Under the pieces are notes generated by a model, which was not told the DNA's origin, ran no database searches, and saw only the letters and a program-made list of their open reading frames with translations. Below are positions 19,773 to 51,139 of a stretch of 64,000 nt of DNA, in pieces; position 1 is the stretch's first letter; each line of letters starts with the position of its first letter. Both the position numbers and the translations under genes were made by a program. The DNA comes from Anas platyrhynchos (taxonomy: Eukaryota; Chordata; Aves; Anseriformes; Anatidae). The DNA lies in assembly GCF_047663525.1 (NCBI RefSeq), contig NC_092606.1:5516501-5580500 (forward strand). Reading direction: 5' to 3'.

Positions 19773-22700
19773 AATTCAGATTTAGAAACTGCTTGCAAAA
19801 GAATTAAGGACACTTATGAATTATGGGGTAGGTGTGGTTTGGAGGCTAGATGCGTCATGTGAGATGCATTTCGGAAACAGAAACTGAGTCAATGCAGAGA
19901 TACCTCTGCTCTTTCTTGATGGGAAGTGCTCTAGCCCAGCACATGGTATTTTTGCCACACTTTGGATACTACTACTTATACTTTTCTACAACATTTAAAA
20001 TTAATTAATCTGTGTTTGTTCATTTGTTTGTTTTAAGGCAGATCCTCTCTCTCTCTCTCTTTGATTTTAAGGGACCACAAAGTGTTCAGCATCTCTGCAA
20101 ATGCCCCGTGTTCCTGCTCTGCTCCTGCATGAGTACATTTCGGTCTGCGGACATCCAGGCACCCAGTCCCACCGCTGCCACGTCCGTGCGGATTGCACAG
20201 GGTGGCATGCTGCTGACTGTGCTATTTTTGCAGGAGGGTGGGAGTTGCAAAAAATGGGAGTGACGCCTACACTGTTTGTGTCTACTCCAGTTCTTATCTC
20301 TATTTCACAGTCAAGATGTTTCAAAACCTTTAAATACGTCTCAAAATTTAGAGGGGGGACAAATCCCTAGCAGCATGTTGCCATCATTCCTCTTGCAGAA
20401 GCGGAGCAGCTTTCTGCCATGCAGCATGCTCTGAAATCCAGCATCAGAGGGGAATGAAAACTCTTTCCCAAACCCCGTTGTGGGCATGCCAGAAAGAAGA
20501 GGACATGAACATGGATGCTCAGTAAGTGTACGCTCACTGCCTGCAGAGTGGCTCATTTTGTTGGACCCACAGAGCTGTAAGCAAGCTGTAAGCACTCATT
20601 TCAGCCCTGGGACACTTTGATGCCAGGAGTGCTCTTAGCCCACGGGTGGTGTACGCCCACAGTGGGCGCAGGTGCAGAGTATTTTCTTACAGTGCTAACA
20701 AGCAGCTTTGGGTTTTGCCTTGCTGGCCAGGCGCCTGAGAGTGAAGCAATTTGGCTACTGCACGTCCCTGTTTAAACTCTCTGTAATTATTCCCTAGGAG
20801 CGCATTCCCACGTGGAGAAGCAGCAGCCCTCGTGGAGGCATTCTCTGACTCAGCAGAAATTGCTGGAAAGCGTTTGCTCGGGGATGAAAGCTGCAGTGCA
20901 CCAGCAAAGTGGAAGGTCCGAAGGCAAGCAGTGGTGTGAGGCTTCGCTGGGAGCCAGGTGGGAACCCCTGCTGTGCTTTGGGTGGCTTTGGCACTGCAGG
21001 GCTGAGCCCAATCCAGCTGTTGGATGCAGCCCAGCATCCCGGGAAGGACTTTTGCAAAACAAAATCCCCACTTCTGATGAGGGTAAAGGTGATGGCAAAG
21101 GGATCCCACCCTGTTCTCAAAGTCAGGAAGGGCACTGAGTGTAAGGGGGAGGTTTGGGTTTGCTGCAGGGTGCTGCATGCTGCTCTGACAGCTCACACCT
21201 AGAAACATGCAATAAGCCCTCGAGGGATTCAGGGAACAGGATGCTAGCAGAGGCAGGTTTTCAGCAAGATGCTCTGTAAGCATCTTTTGGTCCTTTGCTA
21301 AGTAACGCAGAGCTGGATGCTCAGCATGGTGAAGACCTTTGCTTGTAAAATGCAGCAGGATCGGAGGTAGAAATGAAGGGAGAGAGAGAAATGATGCAGT
21401 GCCCTGAAACGTGAGCTGAGCTCAGGTGGTCATCAGCAGTCCTTGGACAATCCTGGCAAGCTGTCCTCGCTTTTTATTAGATATCCTCACTTTTATTATG
21501 TTTATCCAGTGTTGCCAGCACTCTGCAATGTTCAAACCCAGGTGAAAATGTAATGGGGGGGCTCTGCTTTCAAGCCCCTACCACTCTCAGCCAGTGCAGC
21601 ACGTTCTGTCCTGCTGTAGTGCAGCTGTGGCTGTGCAGATATGTCCTTGCCCCCAGCTTGCTCAGGTTGTTCCCTCCCTGCCTTAGCAGGGCTGTAGATT
21701 TTAGCAGTGCATTGCACAGAGCCCAGCGCCGCTGAAGAATGCTCAGGCGCAGGAAGAGGAAGCGAAGTGAAGAAAGCAGCAGAGCTAAGATGATTAATGG
21801 GACACCGCTCTCAGAACAGCTTGGTTTGTGATATTAATAATGAGAGAATTCAGGAGGGAACCTACCCCATGCCCAGCTGCAGAGCCAGCAGCAGCAGGAG
21901 CTGTGAAGCTCCAGCACTTCTGTTTGTAATGCAGGAGCAATCATGTGGGCTCAGCAACAAGCAGTGCTGCACAGAGGGGTGTAGGGCTCTGGGATGTACT
22001 TCCACCTTTCAAGGCTCATTCTGAACCTGTCTGAATTGCAAAAAGCACGGGGTCATAAATACCTCATAACGGAGCCAGCGAGCACATCAATATCTGTCAG
22101 CAATGACTTAAGCTTGGGCACGGTAAACCAGATAGAAAAAACATGTTTATCCCACAGGGGAAGGAGACATGGAAAATGAAATATTTAGAGGGAATCAATT
22201 TGCTTATAGAGTATAAATGTGCTGTTTATAGAGTATATATGTGCTGTTTCATGTATTCTTCCTGAGCGTTCACGTCTGGCCAGGGTGAGGAATGGGATAT
22301 AGGCTGGGCAGCAGGCGCCTGGCCCCACATCTCACCGTTCACCATCAGGAAAGAAGGAAGCTGAGCTTCCAGGAGATGCCAAAGTTGTTGAAGGGACGGT
22401 GTCAGAAAGGATGGGTGACAGTGGGACGCACTTGGGGCTGCTCAGAGCTTGGGGAGAGCAGGGAGAGTTTTCCCCTCTTGGGCTTGAGCAGGGTGAGCGC
22501 AGATGGGTGGTGGCGCAAATCCAGGCGAGCTCCTCGCCATCCAAGACCAAGTCCTGAGTTTGGTGGTTAACCAGGAAGGTGTTCCTAGGTGGAAGGGGCA
22601 GATGCTGGAGTCTGCATTGATTTCAGTGCTCTCCACAGCTACCTCTGCAGCTCTTGGGCGTGCTCTGCCACGTGCGGCATGTTTCTCACAGTAGGTCCTT

Positions 22701-23875
22701 TCATAAGCACGGAGTTCACAGACTTTCTGAATTAAAAGCCGGATATATAGAGTAGAGCTGCTCTGTATCGTCTGACTTCCTATGGCCTAGCAGGGCCGTG
22801 ACGTGCTTTAGAGGAGGATGAAGAAGACAACTGATTAAAATTTGGAAGTCAAGCTGCTTGATTTGCTTGGAGATCTCCGACTCCCCAAGCTCTGTGAGGT
22901 GTGAGCATGGCGTTAGATGAGCAGATGGGCTTTCCACCTCCCTGGTTGGAGAAGGGTGGGTGAAGGGAGCGAGACTTCCCAAAAGCAGGAGCAGGACTTT
23001 ACCCAGAAGGACTTCCCATGTCACAAGCTCCCAAATCTGCTGGCTGCAGCGAGCCCCGGGCGGTGTTTGGGAGCAGAACGGTGCTGGGTAAGGAGCACCC
23101 ACACCCCCATCCAGGAGCAGCATCTGGGAGAGGACACCGTTTATCTGGCAGAGTTCATGCTGGCCATTATCAGCAAACTGCTGGGGCTCTTTTGGGGAAA
23201 ATGTTTTTTATCTGTCCCAGATGTGCCGCAGGGAAACGCCGAATTGTGAGAGGGAGAAAAAAAGTTATCCAGGCTATTAAAAACACTGCTGCACCCTTGC
23301 TTTACACCTCGGCTGTTGTGGAGCCCCTGCTAGGGGATGAGCTGCGTCCCCACAGCGTTATGGGATGGCACGTCATGGGATGATGGAGTTATGGGCTCGG
23401 CACATCCTTGCTGACACCAGGAGGGAGCCCCTGCCCCGCTGGGAGCAGCCACCGGGCTGCATCCCTGCACCCAACGCCGCCTTTTGGGAGCTGCTGGAAA
23501 ACGCCTCAAAAATGGGGTGAAAAAAAGCACTATCTCCAAATAAGGTGTGGCTGCAGAGGCCCTTTCCGAGCGGGTTGCCCTGCCTAGCTCTTCAGCGAGC
23601 GTGCAGGGACCTCTTGTGGCAGCGGTGCTGGAGCGCTCCCCTCCTGCCCTGGGACGAGCCTGGCCCTGAAGCCTGGGCACGGAGGGGATTTGGGGCTGGG
23701 GCTGGTGTCAGGGGACCTGTTTGTCACCCCTCCATCCCTAAAACCCCCTAAAACCGTCCCTCCATCCCTAAAACCGTCCCCTGGTTAGTGCCATCGCTGC
23801 ACGGGGCGGAAGGAAAGCAGGAAAAGCCCAAAAGAGGGCTTGTAGGAGAGCATGCCCGATGGCAAGTCCTGGAAT

Positions 23876-24700
23876 AGTTGCGTAAAATCTGGGCCAAAAG
23901 TAACCGAAAGATAGAAAGTGTGCGGCCGCTGGTGGTGCTCCAGCAGCGGGATTTCAGCCGCCGAACCAGAGGCTCAATTAATCACGGCTTAAATTCCTCC
24001 CGCGTGCAAGTGGCCGGTAAAAGCTCTCCAGTGCCCAGAAGCATTTTAACTATTCCTGCCGCCACGGAAAGGGACGGTCAAGATTTCTGCGGCTAAGACA
24101 CCGCAGATGAGTTTCATCAGGAGCCGGCTCCCTGCCATTTTACAGCACAATTAGGCACCAAACGATTTTCCTGCCCGGTGCCCTGGGCAGCCCAGCACGT
24201 CTCCGGCTCTGGCTGGGCACAGGCTGAGCACCTTTCCCTCTGCATCTCTTCCACCAAGCAGGATCGTCTCCATTTGGCCCTCTCGGTAACTGATTAGCCC
24301 GTGTGATCCCTCCAGTCCTAATACACGGGGTTATTTATAATCCCCCCCCAGCAGTCGGGGCTGTGGATTACTTCAGGCGACGTCTCCCCAGCACTTAATG
24401 GCTATGAAATTGCATTGCTTTTCCTGGCTTTTAGGCAAATTTCTGCAGCGTGAGCAGCTGCTTTGCTATCAGTGGGGACTATCTCACCCCTCTCTTTCGG
24501 CTCTGATTTAATCTCTCCCCTCTGCAATGTCTCTCCCATCAGCGTATCGCTTGTTGCTGTTTCAGCGTGCATTACCCCGGAGAGGGCAGTGACTGAGAGC
24601 TCAGGCTCCGCATGTTCCCGTTCAAGCGAGGAGAGCGAAGACGATTTCATCCCAAATTAATGCCTCAAAGAGGAGGCAGCCTCTGACATTAATCGGTGTG
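23876..24700. promoter_or_regulatory. Candidate conserved noncoding element (weak)
   Basis: This stretch lacks repeats, has balanced base composition unlike its GC-rich surroundings, and contains several homeodomain-type TAAT/ATTA cores (CAATTAATCA at 23975-23984, AAATTAATGC at 24655-24664, GACATTAATCGG at 24685-24696). That look is common in conserved enhancers. No alignment was possible, so this is a pointer only. Confidence 0.22.
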
Positions 24701-25697
24701 TACGCGGTGACTCATCCCGTCTGCAGGAGCGACGCGAGGTCTGGGCAGCATCCGCGCTTCTGGTGGAGACATCAAAGAGCAACACGGGAGCGATCAAGTG
24801 ATGGGCAGGCAGGAGAAGCAGCGCCGCGGTAGGATGGAACTGAAGAAATTGGGGGGACACCACCCCGAGTTCCCCCAAACCCCCAGAGCTGGGGTATCCG
24901 GACACCGGGGAGCTGCCCTTGGGAGCAGACATGGGACAGGGGGGTGGAGGACGAGAGCGTGGTGGGTGCAGAATGGATTTGGACCTTGTTAATCACTTAA
25001 CCTGCAGCCAGATTTGTCGGTGTGTGCTTGCAGGGATCCTGGGGATCCGTACCCAGGGTGAGGGCTGTGTCCCCAGCACATCCCAATGATGTGCAATGAT
25101 GTGCTGCCTCACCAGCAGCAGGCACTGAGGATGTTTTGGGGCGAAACACCCCAACTGCAGCACTGTAGAGGAGGGGTTTTCATCCATCCAGTGCCACTGA
25201 GCTGGAGAAAAGCCCCTGGGGGGGACAAGGAAGGTGTCCCCATGGTGTCGGGATGCCCCACAGCATCGGGACACCCTGCCCCTCATTTCACAGCAATGCC
25301 TGCAGCCGTTTCCGACTCAAGGCTGCTGCAGGCAGCTGCCACACACCCCAGGGGCCTCCTTTCCCATTCCTCCCTCTTCCTGAATCAGGCTCTGCGAGGA
25401 AGGACAGCCCCTCCGTGTCCGTCTGCGTGGAAGTGGAAAACCCACAGCAGCACGGGATGGGGGCTCCCGCAACCCAGCACCCTTGGGACCGCTGCTGGCT
25501 GCATCTCCCCCCTTTTTTTCCCTTCCCACCCAAGCAATGGCGATGCCCAGAGCTGGCCCCAAAACAACGGGGCCACGGGGCGAGGCGGTTCCCGGTGCTG
25601 CCGGGGCGGTGCCGGTGCCCGGGGCGGTGCTGGTTGGGGTTAGGCGGAGCGGTGGTGGAGCTCCCGTGGGTGCCCCATGGGGTGCTGAGGGTTGCCC

Positions 25698-28600
25698 ATG
25701 GCTGTCGGTGCGGGGTTGCTGTTGATGGCCGGTTCTTTCGCCGCTTTCCGCTTGTTGAACCGGGGCTTGGAGCGCTTGGTGCCGCCGCCTCCTTCGGCTC
25801 AGCGCAACCGCTGGAAGTGGCGAAACATCTGGACCTCGTTGGCACACAGCGTGCTCAGCAGCAGCGGGGCGCTGCTGGGGTGAGCGGCTCTGTGGGGGCA
25901 CCCAGGGGGGTTGTGGGGACACGGGACAACCGGGCTGTCCGGGGATCCCGCTGGGAACTTGGGGCTGAAGTGCAGGGAGGGAAGCGCCGAGGGGGTTTGG
26001 GTATGTGGAAGGGGGGGATTGGGGTGTTAGGGGATGCTGGGGGGCTTGGGGAGGGGGTGGATGGGATGCTGGGGGGGTTGGGGGGAGTGGAGCATGTGGG
26101 GTGATGAGGGAGTGAGGGGTGCAAGGGGATTTTGGGGTAGCAGGGGACAGGGAGGCTCTGGGGAGGGGGGCAGCGGGAGGACAGCATGGCTATGGGGAGG
26201 ACAAGGGGGACAGGAGGGTGCCGGGGGGGTGAGCAGCACCAGGTGGGCACCCGGGATGCTGGAAGGGAAGCAGGGGGGCGGAGGCACTGCCCAGCACTCG
26301 CAGCCCCTCTCCCCGCAGGTTCTACCTCTACCCAGGGCTGCACGAGGACATGGTGGGCACGCAGCCGCCCGGGGCGCGCAGCTTGGTGGCCGTGTCCGTA
26401 GGTGAGGCCGGGGGGGGAGTGGGCTGCCCCCTGCTTTGTCCCCAGGGGTCCCCAGGGGCCCATCGGTGCCTGACGGTGCCACGTCCTGGGCAGCGACGTC
26501 TCAGGCACCCCAGACAATTGTCTTATTCTTGGCAAGGACAGTGGCTCCTTTCTGTCCCACGGCACCCGCAGCCGGGAGGTACTGGGCACCAGGCTGCCCG
26601 CCACCGTCCTCGTTGGACAGCCAGGGCTTGGAGAATCCTAAAAGTGCCCAAATATGGGGTCAGCGCAGATCCCCCTAAAGCCTGGTGCTAAACTATCTAG
26701 CAGGGAGGCCAGACGTTTTGAGTCCTGCGGCTGCCTGAAGCCTGTCCCCTTCCTTGTCACCTTGCTGATCTGTCACTAGCTATGTGGTCAGTGCTCACAG
26801 GCTGCCTGGCATTGCCACAGCTCAGCAAGATTTAACTACCTAAAACACCACTGCGGGGTTGCTTTGGTGGCAGCAAATCCTGTAGCTGCTAGGGGATGTG
26901 GGGTGGGATCCGATCCTGGGGTGGAAACAGGGGTCGAGTGCTGCCCTCGTGGCCAGTCAGGTACTGAGCCTCCTGGGGGGTCCCTGCATATTTCCCCCCC
27001 CTTTCCTTGCTTACGGCCTCTCTGTCCCCAGGGTATTTCCTGGAAGACTTCGTGGACATGCTGTGCAATCAGAAATTTCACCAGTCCTGGGAGCTGCTCT
27101 TCCATCACTCCGTGGTGAGTCCGCCGGCTGCTCCCCGGGGCGCAGCGCTGGGTGGCAGCGGGTCTGAGGAGTGCCCTGCTCATCACGAGGGAGGTGGCGA
27201 GGTGGGGACAGACCCCAGAGCTTGTGGGACCTGAGTGGTCCGAGCCACAGCCTTACCTTTAATGTTCTGGGGGGCTGATCCATGCCCCTGGCACAGACAG
27301 GCATGACCCAGGTGTCCCCATTGGCACCAGCGAGCACTTCAGCTCCTGCCAGCTCTCAGCCAGCTGAGCAGCCACAGGAAGGGCTGCACACCCCAAATAT
27401 CTCCTCCTTCCACCTCCTGCTCCTGGCTGCTCCCTGGGGTGCTTTCATTCAGGTCAAAGCTGCGGCCATGGGGCTTGGGTGGCTGCGGGCAGCCGTGATG
27501 CCCTCATATAAGTGCTCTCTGCCTCCCCCCTGCTCCTCTCTGCACCTAGTATAGGTTTCTTCTTATTTGACTCTGCTGTCTGGGTGCCCGAGCACTGCAC
27601 ACGCTGCAGGGCAGGGGGATGGCACCATGCAGCTGAGCAGCCAAGCCTATTTTCCAGCAGGCTCCAGGGGAGGCACGGGGCTCTGCAGGACATGGGGGAC
27701 AGGAGGGGTGGCGGTGGGACCATGCTGGGGAAGGCGATTTTCAGCCCTGCAGCTCTGCTGGCCACCGTTCACGAGTCAAAAGGTCATCTGCACAATAGAG
27801 CTAATTCAGGCCAAGACAGTGATTTAGCAAGCAGATAATCTTATTAGAGAGCCAATACAAATAACAGCATTAAAGGGTATAAACTGCAGGAAGGTCTGAG
27901 CATGGTAGGGCACGGGCAGGCAGGGAGGGTGCGGGGCAGGATTGTACCCGCTTAGCCCCCACAGCCTTGTCCTCTGGGGCATCTCAGAGCTCCCTGAGAG
28001 GTGGCCACGGGGCTCTCATGTACCAAAGCTACTTAATTCCTGCCGTGTGCCTGTCCTGGGGAGAATCCCTGAGCCAGCAGCAGCCGTAACCCTGGGCCAG
28101 GCATCTCCCTCCCTGCCAGTGTTGTTCGCTGTGTGCACAACCACCTTGCTAGGCCACCACCAGCTGCGCCCCCCAGGCCACAAAAGCAGGGTTAGGTCTG
28201 CCTGTTCAGCTTCCTCTTTATCCCAGGGTTTATACAATTGTTTCCTTCTTCTTTTTCTGGGAAAAAAAAAAAAAAAAAATTAAACAAACACACACTCAGG
28301 TTTCACGCAGTGATGGAGAGACCTTATCTCGTGCCTGCAGCACTGCAGAGATGAGTGAAGCGATGACCAGCGGTTTGGCTCTGGTGTGACAACTGTTTCC
28401 AGCTCTGCTTCACGCCGTGCCCAAGCATGAAGGGCTCTGGCTTGAAGCAGCTGAGAGCAACCAGCACCCGGGCTCAGCCTCTCTCTCCTTTCTCCTCCCA
28501 GGTGATTGTCTGCTTTGGTATCGCGGTGCTGCTCCATCAGTACATGGGCTTCGCCTTCGTGGCCTTGCTGGTGGAGATCAACTCCATCTTCCTCCACCTG

Positions 28601-28879
28601 CGGCAGATCCTGCTCATGGCCGACCTGGTGCACACCACCTGCTACCGCCTCACCAGCATCGTCAACCTGGGCACCTACGTGGTGTTTCGCATCACCACGC
28701 TGGCCTGGATGACGCGCTGGCTGCTCCTCAACCGGCAGCAAGTGCCCCTGGCAGCCTACACTGTGGGCGTGGTGGGCATGGCAATCATGATGCCCATGAA
28801 CATCATCCTCTTCTACCGCCTGCTGCGTAGTGACTTCTTCAAGTCCAGCCGGGACGTGCGGCGGGAGAAGGAGAAATAG
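25698..28879 (+). CDS. TLCD2: TLCD2, TLC domain-containing protein 2
   Basis: Four exons: 25698-25879, 26319-26401, 27032-27114, 28502-28879, joining in frame to 241 residues with a TAG at 28877-28879. The start MAVGAGLLLMAGSFAAFRLLNRGL aligns with human TLCD2 (MAPTGLLVAGASFLAFRGLHWGL). Conserved blocks include RNRWKWRNIWTSLAHSVL, GYFLEDFVDMLCNQ, ELLFHHSVV and LLVEINSIFLHLRQIL. The TLC domain spans about residues 40-230 with several hydrophobic segments, ending in a charged tail VRREKEK. TLCD1/TLCD2 are plasma-membrane proteins reported to limit polyunsaturated phospholipids and so membrane fluidity. Human TLCD2 is about 264 residues. It lies between the AIFM3-like gene and PRPF8, same strand as PRPF8. 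An earlier in-frame TTG is not needed. Confidence 0.94.
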
Positions 28880-29765
28880 CTCCCTTCCTCGCAGGCCCTG
28901 GGGGATGAGCAGCCGTGAGCCCATGGATGAGGACAGCAGAGAGCTGTGGAGTGTGAGCATGGCTATTTCAGTGTCTTGCTTGGAGGGGCTGCACAGACAG
29001 AGCTTCTGGGCTTGTGGCTGCGGACGCTGGGCAGAGAAGGTGCTCATGGACTAGGCACTGGGGCACTTCGGATGATGTGGTTGGATGACCTGAGCTGCAC
29101 AGAGAAGCCCCAAGGGCTCTCACAGCTCCACAAAGCACTGCTGAAATGAGAAGGGAGCAGGGAGCACCATTTCCCTGCTGCTCTTCTGGACATACAAACA
29201 CCACCGTGTGTTTATAACCCTTTTGGAGCTGCACCTGCAGCATCCCAACACCCCGGGGGACACTGCACTCAGTCCTCTGCTGTCTCTGGCACTTCCCATG
29301 GGAGCACCAAGGCTTCACCCTCGAGGCCAGGGCCAGTAAAAGCCAAATCCTACACTCATGAGTCCTCCCCAAGGAGATTGTCCCAGGTGGGTAATGGAGG
29401 GAGAGGCTTAGGCTGTCCGTGTCAGATGCTGCCTGCTGCAGGTTCTGGGGTGGGAGAAGTGGAGCAGCAGAACTGTGCTCGGGGACAGGCTGCTGACTTC
29501 TCCTGACAACTGGAACTTTTCCAGTGTTGTTTTGTTCCCAGACCTTGTAATTCCCCATAAATGTGTGTGGGAGAGCACGAGCTGTGTGCCAGGATGCTAT
29601 GTGACGGTCACTTCCCACATAATGGGGCTTTTTCAGATGGGCCAGATTTGGCATCTATTAGGAATGAAAAGTCCTGCTGCAGAGCGCAGTGTAATGGTCT
29701 TTACCCAGCAGCACAAGCTCTTATTAACACAAGTTTTTTAATAAACGGCTGCAAATGAAACAGCT
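28880..29765 (+). other. TLCD2: TLCD2 3'UTR, probable
   Basis: About 870 bases after the TLCD2 stop without an open frame of note, ending at a canonical AATAAA (29740-29745) within TTTTTTAATAAACGG. The extent is inferred from the signal only. Confidence 0.55.
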
Positions 29766-30231
29766 CAAGGGGAAGAGGCTTAAGCAGGGAAAAAGGGGCT
29801 CTGCATTCCAGCCTGCTCCAGGGGTGTCATTGCTCAGCACTGAATTCCTATCCTGTATCTCCTTGCTCCAGAGTAAAAATATATACCGTACACTGGCCCA
29901 GACTACCTCTCCAGGGATTTTTGTTCCCTCTCCTTTCTATGGAGAAAGATTAAGGTTTCTCCTGTTCCTGCGAAAGCTCCCCGAGGTGAGGGAAGGGTGC
30001 GCTTTCTGCAGGCTGGCACCTGGGAAGGGTTTGCAGGCATTCGCAACCCACAGGGTGAGGAAAGTGCCTGCTGAGAAATAGGGCAGGCTGCGGGGCACTC
30101 GCATGCAGGGTATGGATCTCACGGCTTTGCTGCTCTCGTTCCTGATACCGGTTGCAGCAAAGCAAGAAGGAGCCTTGCAATTTGCTCTGCATGTACCTCA
30201 AGCTTTCCTGGAACAAGGAATTAGAAGTTTT

Positions 30232-30262
30232 AACACACACACACACACTCACACATACACTT
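30232..30262 (+). repeat. (CA)n microsatellite
   Basis: An alternating AC run interrupted by one CTC and one ATAC step. Confidence 0.9.
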
Positions 30263-30819
30263 TTCCTTTTCCCCCACTTATTCCCCCACACTGAACTCTT
30301 CCCAACAGCCCAGCACCACGTAGAAGAGCGGGATTACCCCAGTCAGGGTTATGTGTATTTGTTTTCAGAAATGCACTGATCTGTTGTGCTGTATGCGTGG
30401 CAAATAACCTTTTAGCTCAAAATCTTGAAGTAGAATGTTATTTCTAAATCTGGTTTGAGGGACGGGCTGAAGCAAGGGGCCACACACTGCTAGGAGCAGG
30501 CAGCACTAGTTTTGAGGAGGAAAATATGGAAACAGAAAAAGACGAACAATGTGTGTGGGTAGGGGGAGGCCAGAGAACAATGCTTGGCCAAAGCTGCTCA
30601 TGCTGTTAGTGGTGCTTGCAGGTGTTGCAAGCACCTCCTTGGTGGTGTGTCACTGCGGGTGGTGGTTACATGGCTGTGATCCTCTCGGAGCTGCCCGCCA
30701 GTGCCTTCCCTTTGGTTTTACCCACACACACGGTTTGGCAGGAGCTGCTCCCAAAACCCCTGTGGGAGTCTCAGAGCAGCAACGTGCGCTCTGCACTGCC
30801 CACACCGGGGCCATGTGTC

Positions 30820-31200
30820 CAGAGAAGGGCTACGGAGCTGGGGAAGGTTCTGGGACACAAATCCTGTGAGGGGTGGCTGAGGGAACTGGGGGTGTTTAGT
30901 TTGGAGAAGAGGAGGTTATTGGTCTCATCTGAAGGGAAGCTGTGGGGAGTTGGGGTCGGCCTCTTCTCGCAGATAACTGGTGATAAGACCAGAGGGAATG
31001 GCCTCAAGTTGTGCCAGGGGAGGTTCAGGTTGGGAATGAGGAGACATTTCTGTCAGGAAGAGCAGCCAGGCACTGGGACGGGTTGCCCAGGCAGGTGGTG
31101 GAGCCACCACAGCCCCTGGGGGTGTTTAGGGGCTGTGTAGGTGTGGTGCTTGGGGACGTGTTTTATCACTGTTAGGGGCAGGTTGGTGGTGCTTGGGGAC
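30820..31200 (+). mobile_element. CR1 LINE fragment
   Basis: Recognised by the CR1 3' ORF/3'UTR signature: GAGGGAACTGGGGGTGTTTAG, GGAGAAGAGGAGGTTATTGG, GATAAGACCAGAGGGAATGG, GGGAATGAGGAGACATTTCT and GGCACTGGGACGGGTTGCCC. A minus-strand copy would read the reverse, so it is plus-oriented. The very 3' terminal tail is not clear; boundaries are approximate. Confidence 0.88.
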
Positions 31201-31334
31201 ACGCTGCAGTGGTGGCAGTGCTGGCAGGGAGTGGTTGGGCCGGCTGACCCCGCAGGGCTCCTCCAGCAGTCAGGATTTTGGGGTTTTACGGCCCGCTCTG
31301 GCGTTGCCTCACGGCCCCAAGCCCAGGGCCAGGG

Positions 31335-31765
31335 GCTGCAGGCCGCATCGCGCCCGTGATGGTCCAATCAGAGCCCGCCCCGAGCTGTCACCGCTCTCCT
31401 CTCCACCAATCAAACCCAGCAGGAGGCGGGACCTTCCCCCCCACGGGAAGCACCGTTCTTTTCCCTTTCCCTCTCTTGGCCCCGCCTCCCCACCTCTCCC
31501 CGCGCTCTGACTGGCTGGGAGCGCTGTCCGTCAGGCTTTGCGATCGCCGATTGGACAGACCGCAAGGCCGCGCGCCCCGCCCACATCCGGGCCTCGGAGG
31601 CGCGGCGGCGGTGGGGGCAGCGCCGCCATTGCGGGGGGGGAGCGCGGGGCAGCGGTGAGGGGGGATCGGGGACCGGGGGGGGACCGGAGGGGACCGGGAG
31701 GGACCGGAGAGGGCTCCTGAAGGGGCCGGGACCCCGCCGTGAGCCCGTGGTGTGTCTCCCCGCAG
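31335..31765 (+). promoter_or_regulatory. PRPF8: PRPF8 promoter and noncoding exon 1
   Basis: A CpG-rich block with CCAAT boxes at 31364-31368 and 31406-31410 and an inverted one (ATTGG) at 31550-31554. A YY1-like GCCGCCATTG at about 31622 is followed by a probable noncoding first exon ending at 31654 (donor GCG/gtgagg). The next exon starts at 31766 after cccgcag, ten bases before the ATG. No TATA box is evident, as expected of a housekeeping gene. Confidence 0.65.
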
Positions 31766-31775
31766 GTCCGTCGCC

Positions 31776-50865
<19,090 letters not shown>

Positions 50866-51002
50866 CCCTGCTCCCCCCGGCACCCTTAGTACTGTTGATA
50901 TTCAACAGCCTCCCCCTGCTTTTCCCACCCTCACACCCCCCTCGTCCCCCGTTCACCCCGCACGCGTTGTCTCGGTGGTTGTACCGTCTGTAGAGTGGCT
51001 TT

Positions 51003-51008
51003 AATAAA
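51003..51008 (+). terminator. PRPF8: PRPF8 polyadenylation signal
   Basis: AATAAA 138 bases after the PRPF8 stop, within GCTTTAATAAAC and followed by a T run. The next gene's ATG is only 132 bases further on, so the two transcription units nearly touch. Confidence 0.85.
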
Positions 51009-51039
51009 CTTTTTTTTTTTTTTTAACCAAGGTGAACGC

Positions 51040-51139
51040 CTCGTTAGGGCAGCCCCGGACGGGGCGGGACGGGGCGGAGCGAGCGCGGGGCCCCGCGTCC
51101 GGTGCTGGTGGTGGCGGTGACGGGTGACGGTGGTGGCCG
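51040..51139 (+). promoter_or_regulatory. RILP: Compact PRPF8-RILP intergenic segment and RILP 5' region
   Basis: Between the PRPF8 polyadenylation signal and the RILP ATG there are about 130 bases. It is CpG-rich with GC-box-like GGGGCGGGACGGGGCGG (51060-51076) and a GTGACGGGTGACGG direct repeat. The RILP start of transcription must lie here or inside PRPF8. Confidence 0.5.

Larger units (their letters stand above)
18740..25600. other. Large intergenic region, no recognised gene
   Basis: Nearly 7 kb between the start of the AIFM3-like gene and TLCD2. No exon with recognisable protein homology was found on either strand; open frames are short and cysteine/serine-rich without splice support. 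Contents noted: the poly(A) at 18811, a T-rich tract at 19738-19772, a (TC)n run near 20047-20061, and a duplicated TATAGAGTATA...TGTGCTGTTT unit at about 22206-22250. The segment at 23.9-24.7 kb is more balanced in composition and is listed separately. Confidence 0.55.
29766..31330. other. TLCD2-PRPF8 intergenic spacer with CR1
   Basis: No gene recognised. It contains an imperfect (CA)n run at 30232-30262 and a CR1 fragment at about 30820-31200 (listed separately). The right end grades into the PRPF8 CpG promoter. Confidence 0.6.

Noticed and set aside
28280-29047. Minus-strand open frame of 255 codons
   Set aside because: Antisense to the last TLCD2 exon, whose sense frame is a recognised TLC domain.
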